Shown here in pieces: positions 1 through 9,113 of a DNA stretch of 64,000 bases (positions within the stretch are counted from its first letter, which is position 1; the number at the start of each line of letters is the position of its first letter). A model generated the notes under the pieces. That model did no database searches and was not told the DNA's origin. It was given only the letters and a program-made list of their open reading frames with translations. The position numbers and the translations under genes were made by a program. The DNA is from Serpentinicella alkaliphila (GTDB lineage Bacteria > Bacillota > Clostridia > Peptostreptococcales > Natronincolaceae): contig NZ_CP058648.1 of assembly GCF_018141405.1 (NCBI RefSeq), forward strand, positions 511,001 to 575,000. Reading direction: 5' to 3'.

Positions 1-57
1 TCAATTGTCAAGCTAATTGTCAACATTATTTTTTATTTTAAATAGTTTGAATGGAAA

Positions 58-86
58 ATAGCCCTACAAAATGTAAGGCTACTACT
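58..86 (-). terminator. Weak hairpin after the cupin gene
   Basis: TAGCC and GGCTA arms enclose a partly paired TAC/GTA inner stem just past the cupin stop codon; on the minus strand it is followed by a short T-rich stretch. The stem is imperfect, so this is a modest terminator call. Confidence 0.35.
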
Positions 87-110
87 TTAATATAGATTTT
101 ATTTACAATT

Positions 111-449
111 TTATGGTTTAAACACAACCACAAGAAGCATTTTGAATTGTTCCGTTGCTAATAATGCATGGGGTATACCAGCTGGCATAACAATGGTTTC
201 ACCCTTCTTTACATTAAAAACTTCATCACCTATGGTTATATCTGCTTCCCCATCCAGTAGATAAACCATTGCATCTCCTCTAGATGAATGAGAGCTAATT
301 TCTTCCCCTTTGTCAAAGGCAAATAAAGTTAAACTTAAATTTTGCCCCTGGGCTAAGGTTCTGCTAATTACCTGTCCCTTTTGATATTCAACTAATGACT
401 CCATATTTAGAACTTTTGAAAGTTCTACATTTTTTATAATGTGCTCCAT
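111..449 (-). CDS. Small single-domain cupin protein
   Basis: The 112-residue protein is one cupin beta-barrel. The first conserved motif is at about residues 53-72 (HSS, then a YLLDGEADI strand) and the second at about 85-95 (MPAGIPHAL). Only one His of the usual HxH pair is obvious in motif 1, so metal binding may be altered. The ATG at 449 is preceded by an AAGGAGG site at good spacing. Proteins of this size are usually small-molecule-binding or metal-dependent cupins in clostridial genomes. It stands alone, and no substrate can be inferred. Confidence 0.75.
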   Translation of the reverse strand: MEHIIKNVELSKVLNMESLVEYQKGQVISRTLAQGQNLSLTLFAFDKGEEISSHSSRGDAMVYLLDGEADITIGDEVFNVKKGETIVMPAGIPHALLATEQFKMLLVVVFKP

Positions 450-592
450 TTGATTTCCTCCTTGCTATTTTGTAATAATAATATCATTTAGAGAACATTT
501 TAATCTGTATCCAATGTTACTTATATATAAATTTAATTTTCTATTTCAGACTTTGTTTACTTTTTATATATTTTTATTAATAATTTTGAGTG

Positions 593-1120
593 TTAAATTA
601 TTTGCCAAATACCAAGTGTAATAAGTAGAATCCCAGATACTATGTCAGATTTATCTTTTATTAATGTAAATGTAATCCGATTTGCAAAGTTTGAACCAGT
701 CCATATAAATAAAAAACTTGTTATTCCAGCAAAAAAACTAGTTAATAGAATCGGATAATGTGCAAACCCAGCAGAAACACCTAGGGAAATAGAATCTATC
801 CCTAAAGCTAATCCAAGCATAATAGCACTTTTGTAAGTCCAATTTGTAGCTTTGGTAGTTTCTTCTTCCTTATCTTCTGATTTATAGCTGATTTATAGCC
901 TAAAAATTAAGGCACTAATATATGATGCAGTTGTGTCAGTAATATAACTAGATACCTTCTGTCCAAATATTAAACCCACCAGCATAGTAATTGCTGATAT
1001 TAAAGCTATAATTAAAATGTATCTATTATATATACGTTGTTTTAATCCTAGATAAAAACCTAGTCCTAAATCATCTAAATTTGAAGATGGCTAATAGAAT
1101 TATTTGTACTTTATTCAGTG
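593..1120 (-). pseudogene. ytaF: Broken ytaF/MntP-like membrane protein gene
   Basis: The C-terminal 75 residues (593-820) resemble the DUF204 family (sporulation membrane protein YtaF / Mn efflux MntP), with the internal-duplication motif GLALGIDSISLGVSAG. The N-terminal half is readable upstream as SSNLDDLGLG, then TM segments ending ALIFRL and a TAA at 893-895. That stop lies in an 11-bp tandem duplication (877-887 and 888-898); an extra T just before it would make a net in-frame 12-nt gain that introduces the stop. A second lesion, loss of two bases between LLAI and SSNLD, disconnects the expected start, and a GAGGTGAAGG ribosome site survives at about 122-131 of the 1000s (1122-1131). 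I infer an inactivated copy of a membrane protein linked to sporulation or metal transport. Confidence 0.7.
877..898. repeat. 11-bp tandem duplication inside ytaF remnant
   Basis: CTGATTTATAG occurs twice in immediate succession (877-887, 888-898). The second copy holds the in-frame stop codon that splits the ytaF reading frame. Confidence 0.85.
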
Positions 1121-1207
1121 TCCTTCACCTCTTTAAATTAAGTTGTTTATTAACTAATTGTATATTAAATGTATAAAATTTTCATATTTTTATTTTTGTA
1201 AAAGTAA

Positions 1208-1233
1208 TCCCCGCCTAATAATTTAAGCGGGGA
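1208..1233 (-). terminator. Rho-independent terminator of the DUF1540 gene
   Basis: A perfect TCCCCGC / GCGGGGA stem with an AT-rich 12-nt loop starts six bases past the DUF1540 stop codon; the minus-strand tail is TTACTTTTAC. Confidence 0.75.
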
Positions 1234-1238
1234 CTAAC

Positions 1239-1400
1239 TTATTTCTTAGATTCGAAACTTCCACAATCTGTTGCTTCTTGGCTTGTTGCCTTATTTTCAT
1301 GTTTTACTACATTAATATGATCTAAACTACAATAAGATTCATTTTTAGCATGATATTTACACTCATCAATTGTACAGCCTATACTTTTATTGATTTTCAT
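1239..1400 (-). CDS. DUF1540 Cys-containing small protein
   Basis: This 53-residue ORF starts at the ATG at 1400 after a GGGGGAT ribosome site. The Cys pattern C9-x4-C14-x9-C24, followed by a C-terminal DCGSFE motif, is the DUF1540 signature (CTIDECKYH, YCSLDHI). The family is common in spore-forming clostridia, probably binds metal through the cysteines, and has no established function. A strong terminator follows, so it is a monocistronic gene. The family call rests on the motifs alone. Confidence 0.8.
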   Translation of the reverse strand: MKINKSIGCTIDECKYHAKNESYCSLDHINVVKHENKATSQEATDCGSFESKK

Positions 1401-1607
1401 AAAAATCCCCCTACCATAGTTATTTGAAGATTAAATCTTCCTATATATTGTTTGTAATTATTTTGTTTTTATAATAGCAATGATTTCTATAGACACTTGC
1501 TATTTTCCATACGTAAAACTATGCTTATATGCTAATAATATAATTGTACTAAAGGTTAAGTAATATAAAAACTCTATTATATCGTTCATAAATTTTGATT
1601 AAAATAG

Positions 1608-1634
1608 AAAAATGGAGAAACAAGTCTCCATTTT
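1608..1634 (-). terminator. Terminator of phaEC operon
   Basis: AAAATGGAGA and TCTCCATTTT are perfect 10-bp arms around a six-base loop, 43 bp past the phaC stop codon, followed by T/A-rich sequence on the minus strand. Confidence 0.75.
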
Positions 1635-1676
1635 CATAGCAGTTATTTTTTATTTTTTATTAAAATGCTTTAGTTA

Positions 1677-2711
1677 TTATTTGCTTCTATCTAATAGCCA
1701 TTTTGCTACTTTCGGGGCAATCTCCTTTTGTGAACGGGAACTTGCTACTATTCCAGCATGACCTACTGGATATGTTACTAATTCTTTATCTTTACTTCCT
1801 ACTGCATCATTTAATGGTTTTGATGCAGCTGGTACAATTAAATTATCTTTATCTCCTACTACATTTAATAGGGGCATTGTTACATTTTTAAGGTCTACTT
1901 TTTTGCCTCCTAATGTAAATTCCCCTTTTATTAATTTGTTATCCTGCCATAGATCCTTCATATATTTTCTATAGGCTTCTCCTGCTTGACCTGGACTATC
2001 AAATAACCATTTTTCCATACCTAAAAAGTCTGATAAGAAGTTTTTATCGTCTAATCCATCTATTAATCCTATATACTTATCTACTAGTAGGCTATATGGC
2101 TTTAAGGATACAAAACATGAATTTAAAAATGTTCCTGGTACTATTCCGTATGCATCCACAAGCCCATCTACATTCATATCCTTTGCCCATTTAAATAGTA
2201 GTCCGTCATCTGTACTAAAATCAAAGGGCGCTGCTATTGTTACTAGGTTTTTTATTTTCTCTGGGTATAGGGCTGAGTAAATTGTACAGAAGGTTCCACC
2301 CTGGCATTTGGATATTATGTTTATTTTATCTAGGTTGTGTGTCTTTCTTATATAGTCTATTGCATTTCCTAGATATCCCTCTATATAGTCCTCCATAGTT
2401 ATGTATCTATCCTCTGCTGTCGGATATCCCCAATCTACTATATATAGGTCTAGACCTTCATCTAGCAGCTTCTTTATAAAGCTTTTGTCTCTTTGTATAT
2501 CCATTATATAGGATCTATTCATTAGGGCGTAAACTACTAATGTTGGTATTTTGGTTTTAGGTTTTGTTGTTGAAATATAGCGGTATAGCTTCATTTTATC
2601 TTCTTGATACACTAGTTCCTTCGGTGTCTTATCATGGTCCTCATACTCTATATTCATTAAAACATCTATTCCATCTATTAACTTTTGTTGTTTTTGTAAT
2701 ACCTTTGACAT
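1677..2711 (-). CDS. phaC: Class III poly(R)-hydroxyalkanoate synthase, PhaC subunit
   Basis: The 344-residue alpha/beta-hydrolase polymerises 3-hydroxyacyl-CoA into PHA. The lipase-box nucleophile is Cys136 in SKCQGGT, with the acid in VVGDKDN (Asp287/Asp289) and the His in PVGHAG (His318), which is the expected catalytic triad. The length fits the short class III (PhaC/PhaE) type, not the ~560-residue class I. phaE lies 96 bp upstream in the same direction, supporting a two-subunit enzyme. The chosen ATG has a weak adjacent GAGG. A TTG-started 11-codon frame with a better GGTGGAG site ends a few bases upstream and could couple translation. No phaA/phaB or phasin gene lies nearby. Confidence 0.88.
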   Translation of the reverse strand: MSKVLQKQQKLIDGIDVLMNIEYEDHDKTPKELVYQEDKMKLYRYISTTKPKTKIPTLVVYALMNRSYIMDIQRDKSFIKKLLDEGLDLYIVDWGYPTAEDRYITMEDYIEGYLGNAIDYIRKTHNLDKINIISKCQGGTFCTIYSALYPEKIKNLVTIAAPFDFSTDDGLLFKWAKDMNVDGLVDAYGIVPGTFLNSCFVSLKPYSLLVDKYIGLIDGLDDKNFLSDFLGMEKWLFDSPGQAGEAYRKYMKDLWQDNKLIKGEFTLGGKKVDLKNVTMPLLNVVGDKDNLIVPAASKPLNDAVGSKDKELVTYPVGHAGIVASSRSQKEIAPKVAKWLLDRSK

Positions 2712-2807
2712 TGCCTCAAAGATAGATGTCTGTGTTAGAAGCTTGATTCAAAATTCTCCACCTCTTTTAATTTGTTGTTATAGTCTTTTTTATCTATTTT
2801 TTTCTAA

Positions 2808-3893
2808 TTACTTTTTACTTTTTTCTTTTTCGCTATTTACTTCTTTTAATGCTTTAAATTCATCTAACTCTTTTCTTAGGCTTTTTATTTCTTTTTTCAT
2901 TTCGTATACTGTTTTATATAAACTGTCCATCTCTGATTTTTTTGCTATTGGCATAAATGTTAAGTACTCTTCCCATAACTTATCTACTTCTATTTTAAAA
3001 CTTGTCATTGCATCTAATGTATGGCCTACTAACTTACTAAAGTCATCTGAAAAAAATAATCTATCAAAGGCATTATTTATTTCTTTAGTCCAATATTTAT
3101 AAAACTCTTCAAAGGATTTTGGTTGCATTCCTTCTTTATACATTGCTGCATAATCATTTAATGTCTTTTTCATTGTTTCTTGACCTAATTTATATATATT
3201 TGCTAAGTATTCATTTAAATGTACATTAAATCTAATGTATTTATCTAGACTATCAAATTGTTTTTCTAATAGCTCTCTGTTTATTCCCATCATTGGTGTG
3301 TTTAGGAATTTACTAAAGGAGTTATCATAGTTTTCTTTCCATAGCTTTAAGTATTCTAAGTATGCTGAAGGATCATTTAATAGTCCTCTAAAAAATGCAT
3401 CACTTAATTCTTTTTCATTTCCTATCCATGGTTCCCAGAACTTATTTGTTGCTGATCTATATGATTCCATTACTGACATGGATTGCTCTAGTACTTTTTT
3501 CATTGGCTCTGGTAACAGTGGTATATAGTGTTTATTCATGTATTCTGAATATTGCTCTCTCCACTCTTCAAAAGCTACCTTCATAGCTTCTGCTGTTGGC
3601 TCAAATGTATCTTCTTTTAGCTTCTGCCAGATTTTAAATACACTATAGTACGCATCTGTGCTTTCATTCATTTTCTTTAATACTTGGTATGGATCACCCA
3701 TATAGTTGCTATTTAACTTATTACCTAATTCTATAATCTCTTTAAAGTAATTCAATGGATTATAGTTCATTAGGTCTTTACTATTTTTCTCTAGTATTTC
3801 TTCACTAATTGGATTAAACATTTTTTGCCACACTTCAAACATATTTTTTTGTGCCTCTATTGATTGATTAAACATATTAAGGTTTGTTGCCAT
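2808..3893 (-). CDS. phaE: Class III PHA synthase, PhaE subunit
   Basis: The 361-residue, mainly helical protein matches PhaE, the non-catalytic partner of class III PhaC. It has the N-terminal FEVWQKMF segment, repeated aromatic/charged helices (FWEPW, LWKEN) and a C-terminal charged coiled coil at about residues 325-361 rich in Lys and Glu. In class III systems PhaE is required for PhaC activity and dimerisation. It is the first gene of a two-gene unit with phaC, and the upstream 680 bp presumably hold the promoter. The function call leans on the neighbouring PhaC. Confidence 0.82.
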   Translation of the reverse strand: MATNLNMFNQSIEAQKNMFEVWQKMFNPISEEILEKNSKDLMNYNPLNYFKEIIELGNKLNSNYMGDPYQVLKKMNESTDAYYSVFKIWQKLKEDTFEPTAEAMKVAFEEWREQYSEYMNKHYIPLLPEPMKKVLEQSMSVMESYRSATNKFWEPWIGNEKELSDAFFRGLLNDPSAYLEYLKLWKENYDNSFSKFLNTPMMGINRELLEKQFDSLDKYIRFNVHLNEYLANIYKLGQETMKKTLNDYAAMYKEGMQPKSFEEFYKYWTKEINNAFDRLFFSDDFSKLVGHTLDAMTSFKIEVDKLWEEYLTFMPIAKKSEMDSLYKTVYEMKKEIKSLRKELDEFKALKEVNSEKEKSKK

Positions 3894-4496
3894 TTTTTTA
3901 TCCCCCTGTAATTAAATATTTTATATTTTTTTATATTTTTTTAATTAATAAACCTTATATAATTTCTAAATATTCTTTTTATTCCCCCTTTCTATTATTG
4001 TATTATACATAAAGTCCATTAACCAGAATGTCAAATGATGTTGTCGAATAAAAACTATTTTCGATTACTAATTACTATTAATAATCAGACAATCATGTTT
4101 CATTGTTATTATATACCCAATAAATTTATCTTTAATAAAAAGTTTTAAAAATAACTACGTATGTATAATTATGCATTTTGTAATTGTAATTGTTTTCTAT
4201 CAAGTGCTTGCTCTGCCTAATTATTTTTCTACATTTAATTATTATATAAAAAAAATATTGAATAATTTGTAAAAACCTAGTGTCGAATAAATTTTTTTTA
4301 TTTAAAACATTTTTCTAAAGCAATGTCTATTTTTTCTTCTAAAATATTCAAAACAATTGAACCACGTTGAATCTACATATTTTATATTCATAAAAATTTA
4401 ATTCTACTTTCAACACAATATTCAATATATGATTAAAAAAAATTTTTATGACTATAGATTAATAAATAATTACAAATTATTATATATACAAAAAGA
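3894..4496. other. AT-rich intergenic region upstream of phaE
   Basis: No credible coding sequence is seen on either strand. The segment is very AT-rich. Two short related strings (TGTCGAATAAA near 4041 and 4281) recur about 240 bp apart and might be binding sites for a PHA regulator, but they are too short to call. Confidence 0.5.
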
Positions 4497-4514
4497 CTTA
4501 GGAGTAATCCTAAG
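4497..4514 (-). terminator. Terminator of sbcDC
   Basis: CTTAGGA / TCCTAAG arms with a 4-nt loop are followed on the minus strand by TCTTTTTG, 61 bp past the sbcC stop. Confidence 0.8.
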
Positions 4515-4575
4515 CCGATTGTATTATTATTAATTAAATTATTTAAGATCACAGCATAAAAAAACTGCTTTTGTC

Positions 4576-7500
4576 CTAAAGTATAAAAGTTGCTCTACTA
4601 CCTTCCTTTGCAGGTGTTATCTCTAGTCTCAAATCAATTCTTTCTTTTAATTCAGGTACATGAGATATAATACCGACTAGCCTACCACCTTCCTGCAACT
4701 CTAACAAACAATTAATAGCATTATCTAAGGATTCAGGATCTAATGTTCCAAACCCTTCGTCAATAAACATTGTATCTAGCGTTATTCCACCAGCGCATGA
4801 TTGCACTATATCAGCTAAACCCAGGGCTAAAGCTAAGGATGCTTTAAAGCTCTCTCCGCCGGAAAGGGTTTTAACATGTCTTGCTTTTCCCGTATAGTTG
4901 TCAAAGCCTTCTAACTCTAAGCCTTCCTGTCTTCTACCCTTACCCTTTTCTTCTTTTCTTCTAAGTCTATATCTTCCACCTGTCATCTTACTTAATCTTA
5001 TATTAGATGCATTAATAATTTCTTCAAAGTAGGCAGCTAAAACATATCTTTCAAATGTTATTCTTTCATTATTATCTCCATTAGCAGTTTTAGAAAGGTC
5101 TGCTATAATACCGTATTTTTCCTCGTCCTTTCCTATATCCATATTTATTTTTTCTATTTCATTTATAGCCTTAGTATTGTTACTAATTCTTGAAAAAAGT
5201 TTTTTTGATTCAATATCAAGTAAATGTCTAATATTATTAAAACTATTAAACTCTTCTTTTAGCTTTTCAATGTCCACTTCTTTTAAATCCTGGGTTTCCA
5301 CAATAGAATTTTCTAATCTATCCTTTAATGATCTAAGGCTCTGATTGTATTCAGCTATATCTTCCTCTAGCTCAATCCTCTCATCATCTTTTAGTTTTAA
5401 AGATTCATACTCGTTAATATCCTTAAATCCTGAGTCAAGGATTCTTTTATAAAATTGCTCCCTTAATACTTCTAATTCTCCTTGCATTTCTACTAGTGAC
5501 TCCTTCTGCAACTCAAAGTTTGTCTTAGAGGTAGAGCATATATTTAGCGAATTTATATGATTTTGTTGTGCATTTTTTAAGCTACTATTTGACTGATCAT
5601 ATAATTGTTCATATTCTTTAATTGATAAAAGAAGTTTATCAACTGATCTTATTTCTAATGGAATATCCTTTTCTATGCGTATGAGCACCTCTTCTAGAAC
5701 CTTTATACTGCTAAACTCATCTTTATATATCTCCTCGAGTTCTTCCAATTCCTTTTGTTGACTTGTAATACAAATTTCACATTTTTTCAAAGCATCCTCT
5801 AAATTATCCTTTTTATTTACTTTAAATTGCAGTGTACTTATTTGATCCTTTAAAATAAATATGTCATTATTTATTTTATCTATTTTTAAACCACTAAATG
5901 TTACAACTGCGTCCTTATCTAAAGTAATTATTTCACTATATAGTTTCGAAATCTTCTTCTTACGCTCCTCCAGTTCTTCTTTGCTAGCTTTTAGATCCCC
6001 ATTTATATCCATCAATTCTCTTAATTTTTTCTCTCGTTTAGAAGCTAGTTTATCCAGCTCTTCTCTTATAGATTTAAGTTCAGTCTCTGATGGCATCCCT
6101 TCTATAATCTGTGCCTTTCTAGGGTGTTCTTTTGACCCACAAACCGGACATTCAACACCTTCTATTAAATCTTTACTTAATAGACCTGCTTGTCCTCTCA
6201 TAAAGTGTGTTTCCATGGCTTCATAGATGTCTTTACACCCTTTGTATTCACTATCGATCTGTTCAAACCTATTACTCTCAATATTATATTTATTTTTTTT
6301 GCTTATATAGAGCTCTGTATATTTTTTCAAATCCAAGAGCTCTTGAACATCTCTTAGCTTTGAATCCATATCTGTTTTAGATTTTTCTAAATCTACTTCC
6401 GCTCTTTGAGCTACTTTTATACTCTCTACTATACTATCTTTTTTAATTTTTTCGTTGTTGATATTAGTTCTTAAATCACTTATTGAATTTTCTCTAACCT
6501 CTAATTTCTTCTTATATTCATTTATCTCTTTACTCTTTAGCTCATATTCCCTGACCTTTCCTTCATGATTTCTTAAAGTAACAATAGTATCTGAGTATTT
6601 TTTTCTATCTGATTCCTTTTCCTCTTCTTCCTTTAGTTGAATTATAGCCTTGTCTAAATTGATTTCCGCGTCAAAAACAGTCTTTTCTGCTATTTCTAAA
6701 TCTATTTTTTTATTATTATATTGATTTTGTCTTAGCATAAATGTGCTTTCTAATTCAATTAAAGGCAAGGCTTTTCTTGCCATAACAACTTTTTGTTCTT
6801 TTTTTCTATATTCGTCTTTCCTCTTTATATACTCTTCAATGGAATTTTCAATATCCTCTTTGTTCTTAGTCTTCTTATTAATCTCGTTGCCTATAGCTAT
6901 CATTTTTTGAAGATGATTTTGCTCATGTTCTATTTCTTTTACTTTGGCAGCAATCTCTTCACTTTTAGTTGTATCTTCTTCTATTAGTTGTAACGTTCTA
7001 TTCAATATTTCGAAAACATTCAGATCCTTTGAGCTCAAAAGCTGAGCTAAAGCGTCACTGTCAGATTCAATATTTTTAATATATGTATCCCTTTGGGTTT
7101 GTTTTTCACTTATTTGCTTATTAATGGATTTTCTGTGATCATCTAGCCTTCTCTGTATATTTTCAAAGGCCTCAGTCCCAAAAATCTTTCTAAATATCGT
7201 TTCTCTTTCCTGACTATCAGCCTCCAATAATTTTCTAAACTCTCCCTGGGGCAGCATTACAATTTGTCTAAATTGATTTTTATTTATACCCAGTATCTCA
7301 GTTATTTTCTCATCAACTGCATTTACCTTAGTAATTAAATCACCATTAGGAAGGTATAACTCTGCCTCGGAGTTTTTAACTACTGTCCCTTCTCCCTTAA
7401 GCTTATTTCTTTCTTGTTGAGGTACTCTCTTAATCTTATATTGTTTTCCTCTTAAATCAAATTCTAGTTCCACATAGGTCAAAATATTATCTGACGCAAA

Positions 7501-7707
7501 ATCACTTCTAAGACTATCCTTTGTTCTACTTGTGCCTGAGGCCTCTCCAAAAAGACCATAGCTAATAGCATCAAATATAGTTGTTTTACCGGCTCCAGTA
7601 GGACCTGTAATAAGGAAGATATTATTTCCATTTAATTGGGTAAAGTCAATAGTTTGAAGGTTTGAATATGGACCAAAAGCACTCACTGTCAGTTTTAATG
7701 GCTTCAT
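4576..7707 (-). CDS. sbcC: Exonuclease SbcC, ATPase subunit
   Basis: The 1043-residue SMC/Rad50-like ATPase of the SbcCD nuclease cuts hairpins and processes double-strand ends. Walker A (GPTGAGKTT) is at residues 35-43. Long coiled coils flank a zinc hook CPVCG near residue 518. The ABC signature LSGGESF is near 947 and Walker B (MFIDEGFGTLD) near 980. The length is normal for the family. Its ATG shares one base with the sbcD stop (TAATG), so the two are translationally coupled. Confidence 0.95.
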   Translation of the reverse strand: MKPLKLTVSAFGPYSNLQTIDFTQLNGNNIFLITGPTGAGKTTIFDAISYGLFGEASGTSRTKDSLRSDFASDNILTYVELEFDLRGKQYKIKRVPQQERNKLKGEGTVVKNSEAELYLPNGDLITKVNAVDEKITEILGINKNQFRQIVMLPQGEFRKLLEADSQERETIFRKIFGTEAFENIQRRLDDHRKSINKQISEKQTQRDTYIKNIESDSDALAQLLSSKDLNVFEILNRTLQLIEEDTTKSEEIAAKVKEIEHEQNHLQKMIAIGNEINKKTKNKEDIENSIEEYIKRKDEYRKKEQKVVMARKALPLIELESTFMLRQNQYNNKKIDLEIAEKTVFDAEINLDKAIIQLKEEEEKESDRKKYSDTIVTLRNHEGKVREYELKSKEINEYKKKLEVRENSISDLRTNINNEKIKKDSIVESIKVAQRAEVDLEKSKTDMDSKLRDVQELLDLKKYTELYISKKNKYNIESNRFEQIDSEYKGCKDIYEAMETHFMRGQAGLLSKDLIEGVECPVCGSKEHPRKAQIIEGMPSETELKSIREELDKLASKREKKLRELMDINGDLKASKEELEERKKKISKLYSEIITLDKDAVVTFSGLKIDKINNDIFILKDQISTLQFKVNKKDNLEDALKKCEICITSQQKELEELEEIYKDEFSSIKVLEEVLIRIEKDIPLEIRSVDKLLLSIKEYEQLYDQSNSSLKNAQQNHINSLNICSTSKTNFELQKESLVEMQGELEVLREQFYKRILDSGFKDINEYESLKLKDDERIELEEDIAEYNQSLRSLKDRLENSIVETQDLKEVDIEKLKEEFNSFNNIRHLLDIESKKLFSRISNNTKAINEIEKINMDIGKDEEKYGIIADLSKTANGDNNERITFERYVLAAYFEEIINASNIRLSKMTGGRYRLRRKEEKGKGRRQEGLELEGFDNYTGKARHVKTLSGGESFKASLALALGLADIVQSCAGGITLDTMFIDEGFGTLDPESLDNAINCLLELQEGGRLVGIISHVPELKERIDLRLEITPAKEGSRATFIL

Positions 7708-8906
7708 TATCTCTCCCCCCTCTCAGCTTCTTCCATAACACTTTTTAATAATTCAATTCTTTGCTCGTCCAATTGGCGACCATGTATAGAATAGTAAAAC
7801 TCATTGAATATATCTAATTTTGATTTTTGTTCATATCCTTTTGCAGCTGAGGTCCTACTTTCCTCTCTACTAGATGATATATCCTTACTAAGCCCCATAA
7901 TATTAGGATATACAGCCCTCAATTTAGATATTGGATCTATTAGCTCTGTATCATCAGTTAATATGGCATATATATAATCCTCTACATTTGTATCCTTATA
8001 TACTTTGGGGTCAATTAAGCTATTTAAAGGCCCTCTAATTATTCTCATATCTCTCCTTGGCTTAAGTTCAATTAGCCTTACATTAACTTCACCATTTTCA
8101 TCAAATTCAACTAATGTAAATCCTTTCTTATGTTTAGTTTCGGAAAAGGAGTATTTCAATAAAGAACCTGAATACCTCATCCTTTCACTACCAATCTTTT
8201 GAGGGCTATGTAGATGCCCTAATGCAGTGTAGTGAAAACAGTTAAAATGTTCTGCTCTTATTATATCTGTCCCACCAATACTTAAAGGTCTTTCAGAGTC
8301 TGAAACTATAACATCTATTTCTTCTTTTAGAGTGCTACTTTCCTCAGAATCAAGTTTAATATTTGCAACATAACCGTGGGCAACTAATACATTTTTACAG
8401 CTACTATCTAGTCCTTCTTTGATCTTATGTATAGTCTTCTTCATGGCTTCATCATGATTAAATATTTCATTATCTTCTAATACTGATTTTATCTCCCTAG
8501 GGTCTGCATACGGGACTAAATAGAAATTTGTTGTACACTTATCACTAGTTAACTTTACTTTTTTTATATTCTTGTCGAATAAACCTGCAATATGTAATCC
8601 CTTTTCAGTTAAAACCCTACTAGCAAATGACAATCTTTCTGCGCTGTCATGATTGCCTGCAATAGCTAGTATCGGCGTATTTAATTCAAGTAATATAGTA
8701 CTAAATATTTTGTCAAGTAACTCTACTGCTTCAACAGGTGGAATACTTCTATCATAAATATCTCCGGCTATAACTACAGCATCTGGTTTCTCTAATCTAA
8801 TAATATCCAGCATCTGTCCTAGAGCAAATTCCTGATCCTCTATCATACTAAATTCATTTACTATCTTCCCTATATGCCAATCTCCAGTGTGAAGTATTTT
8901 CATCAC
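7707..8906 (-). CDS. sbcD: Exonuclease SbcD, nuclease subunit
   Basis: This 399-residue Mre11-family metallophosphoesterase is the catalytic partner of SbcC. The metal-binding motifs appear in order: HTGDWHIG at the N-terminus, AGDIYD near residue 48, AGNHDS near 84, and GHLHSPQ near 230. It is the first gene of the two-gene sbcDC operon and ends in a one-base overlap with sbcC. The start at 8906 follows a GGGGGAAAT ribosome site. Confidence 0.95.
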   Translation of the reverse strand: MMKILHTGDWHIGKIVNEFSMIEDQEFALGQMLDIIRLEKPDAVVIAGDIYDRSIPPVEAVELLDKIFSTILLELNTPILAIAGNHDSAERLSFASRVLTEKGLHIAGLFDKNIKKVKLTSDKCTTNFYLVPYADPREIKSVLEDNEIFNHDEAMKKTIHKIKEGLDSSCKNVLVAHGYVANIKLDSEESSTLKEEIDVIVSDSERPLSIGGTDIIRAEHFNCFHYTALGHLHSPQKIGSERMRYSGSLLKYSFSETKHKKGFTLVEFDENGEVNVRLIELKPRRDMRIIRGPLNSLIDPKVYKDTNVEDYIYAILTDDTELIDPISKLRAVYPNIMGLSKDISSSREESRTSAAKGYEQKSKLDIFNEFYYSIHGRQLDEQRIELLKSVMEEAERGER

Positions 8907-9047
8907 TATTTCCCCCTTAAAAAAGAAATTCTCATGCCAATATTCTATCAGATTTTTATTGTATTTTATTTTCTAATAATATCCTTTTGCCCATAAAAAA
9001 TTAATTCAACATTAAATATATAATTCCTATGACTTATAAAAAAATAA

Positions 9048-9077
9048 AGTTGACAGCGCAATTATACGAAGTCAACT
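9048..9077 (-). terminator. Terminator after the TRAP operon
   Basis: AGTTGAC / GTCAACT arms with a 16-nt loop are followed on the minus strand by TTTATTTTTTT. The long loop makes it moderate, but the position 37 bp past the permease stop and the T-tract fit. Confidence 0.6.
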
Positions 9078-9113
9078 CATTTATATTGTAAAGCTTTTTA
9101 TTCTTAATTTAAA

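Noticed and set aside
4576-8906. Reading sbcCD as part of a phage-defence island
   Set aside because: Motifs and order are those of ordinary housekeeping SbcDC with no defence genes nearby.
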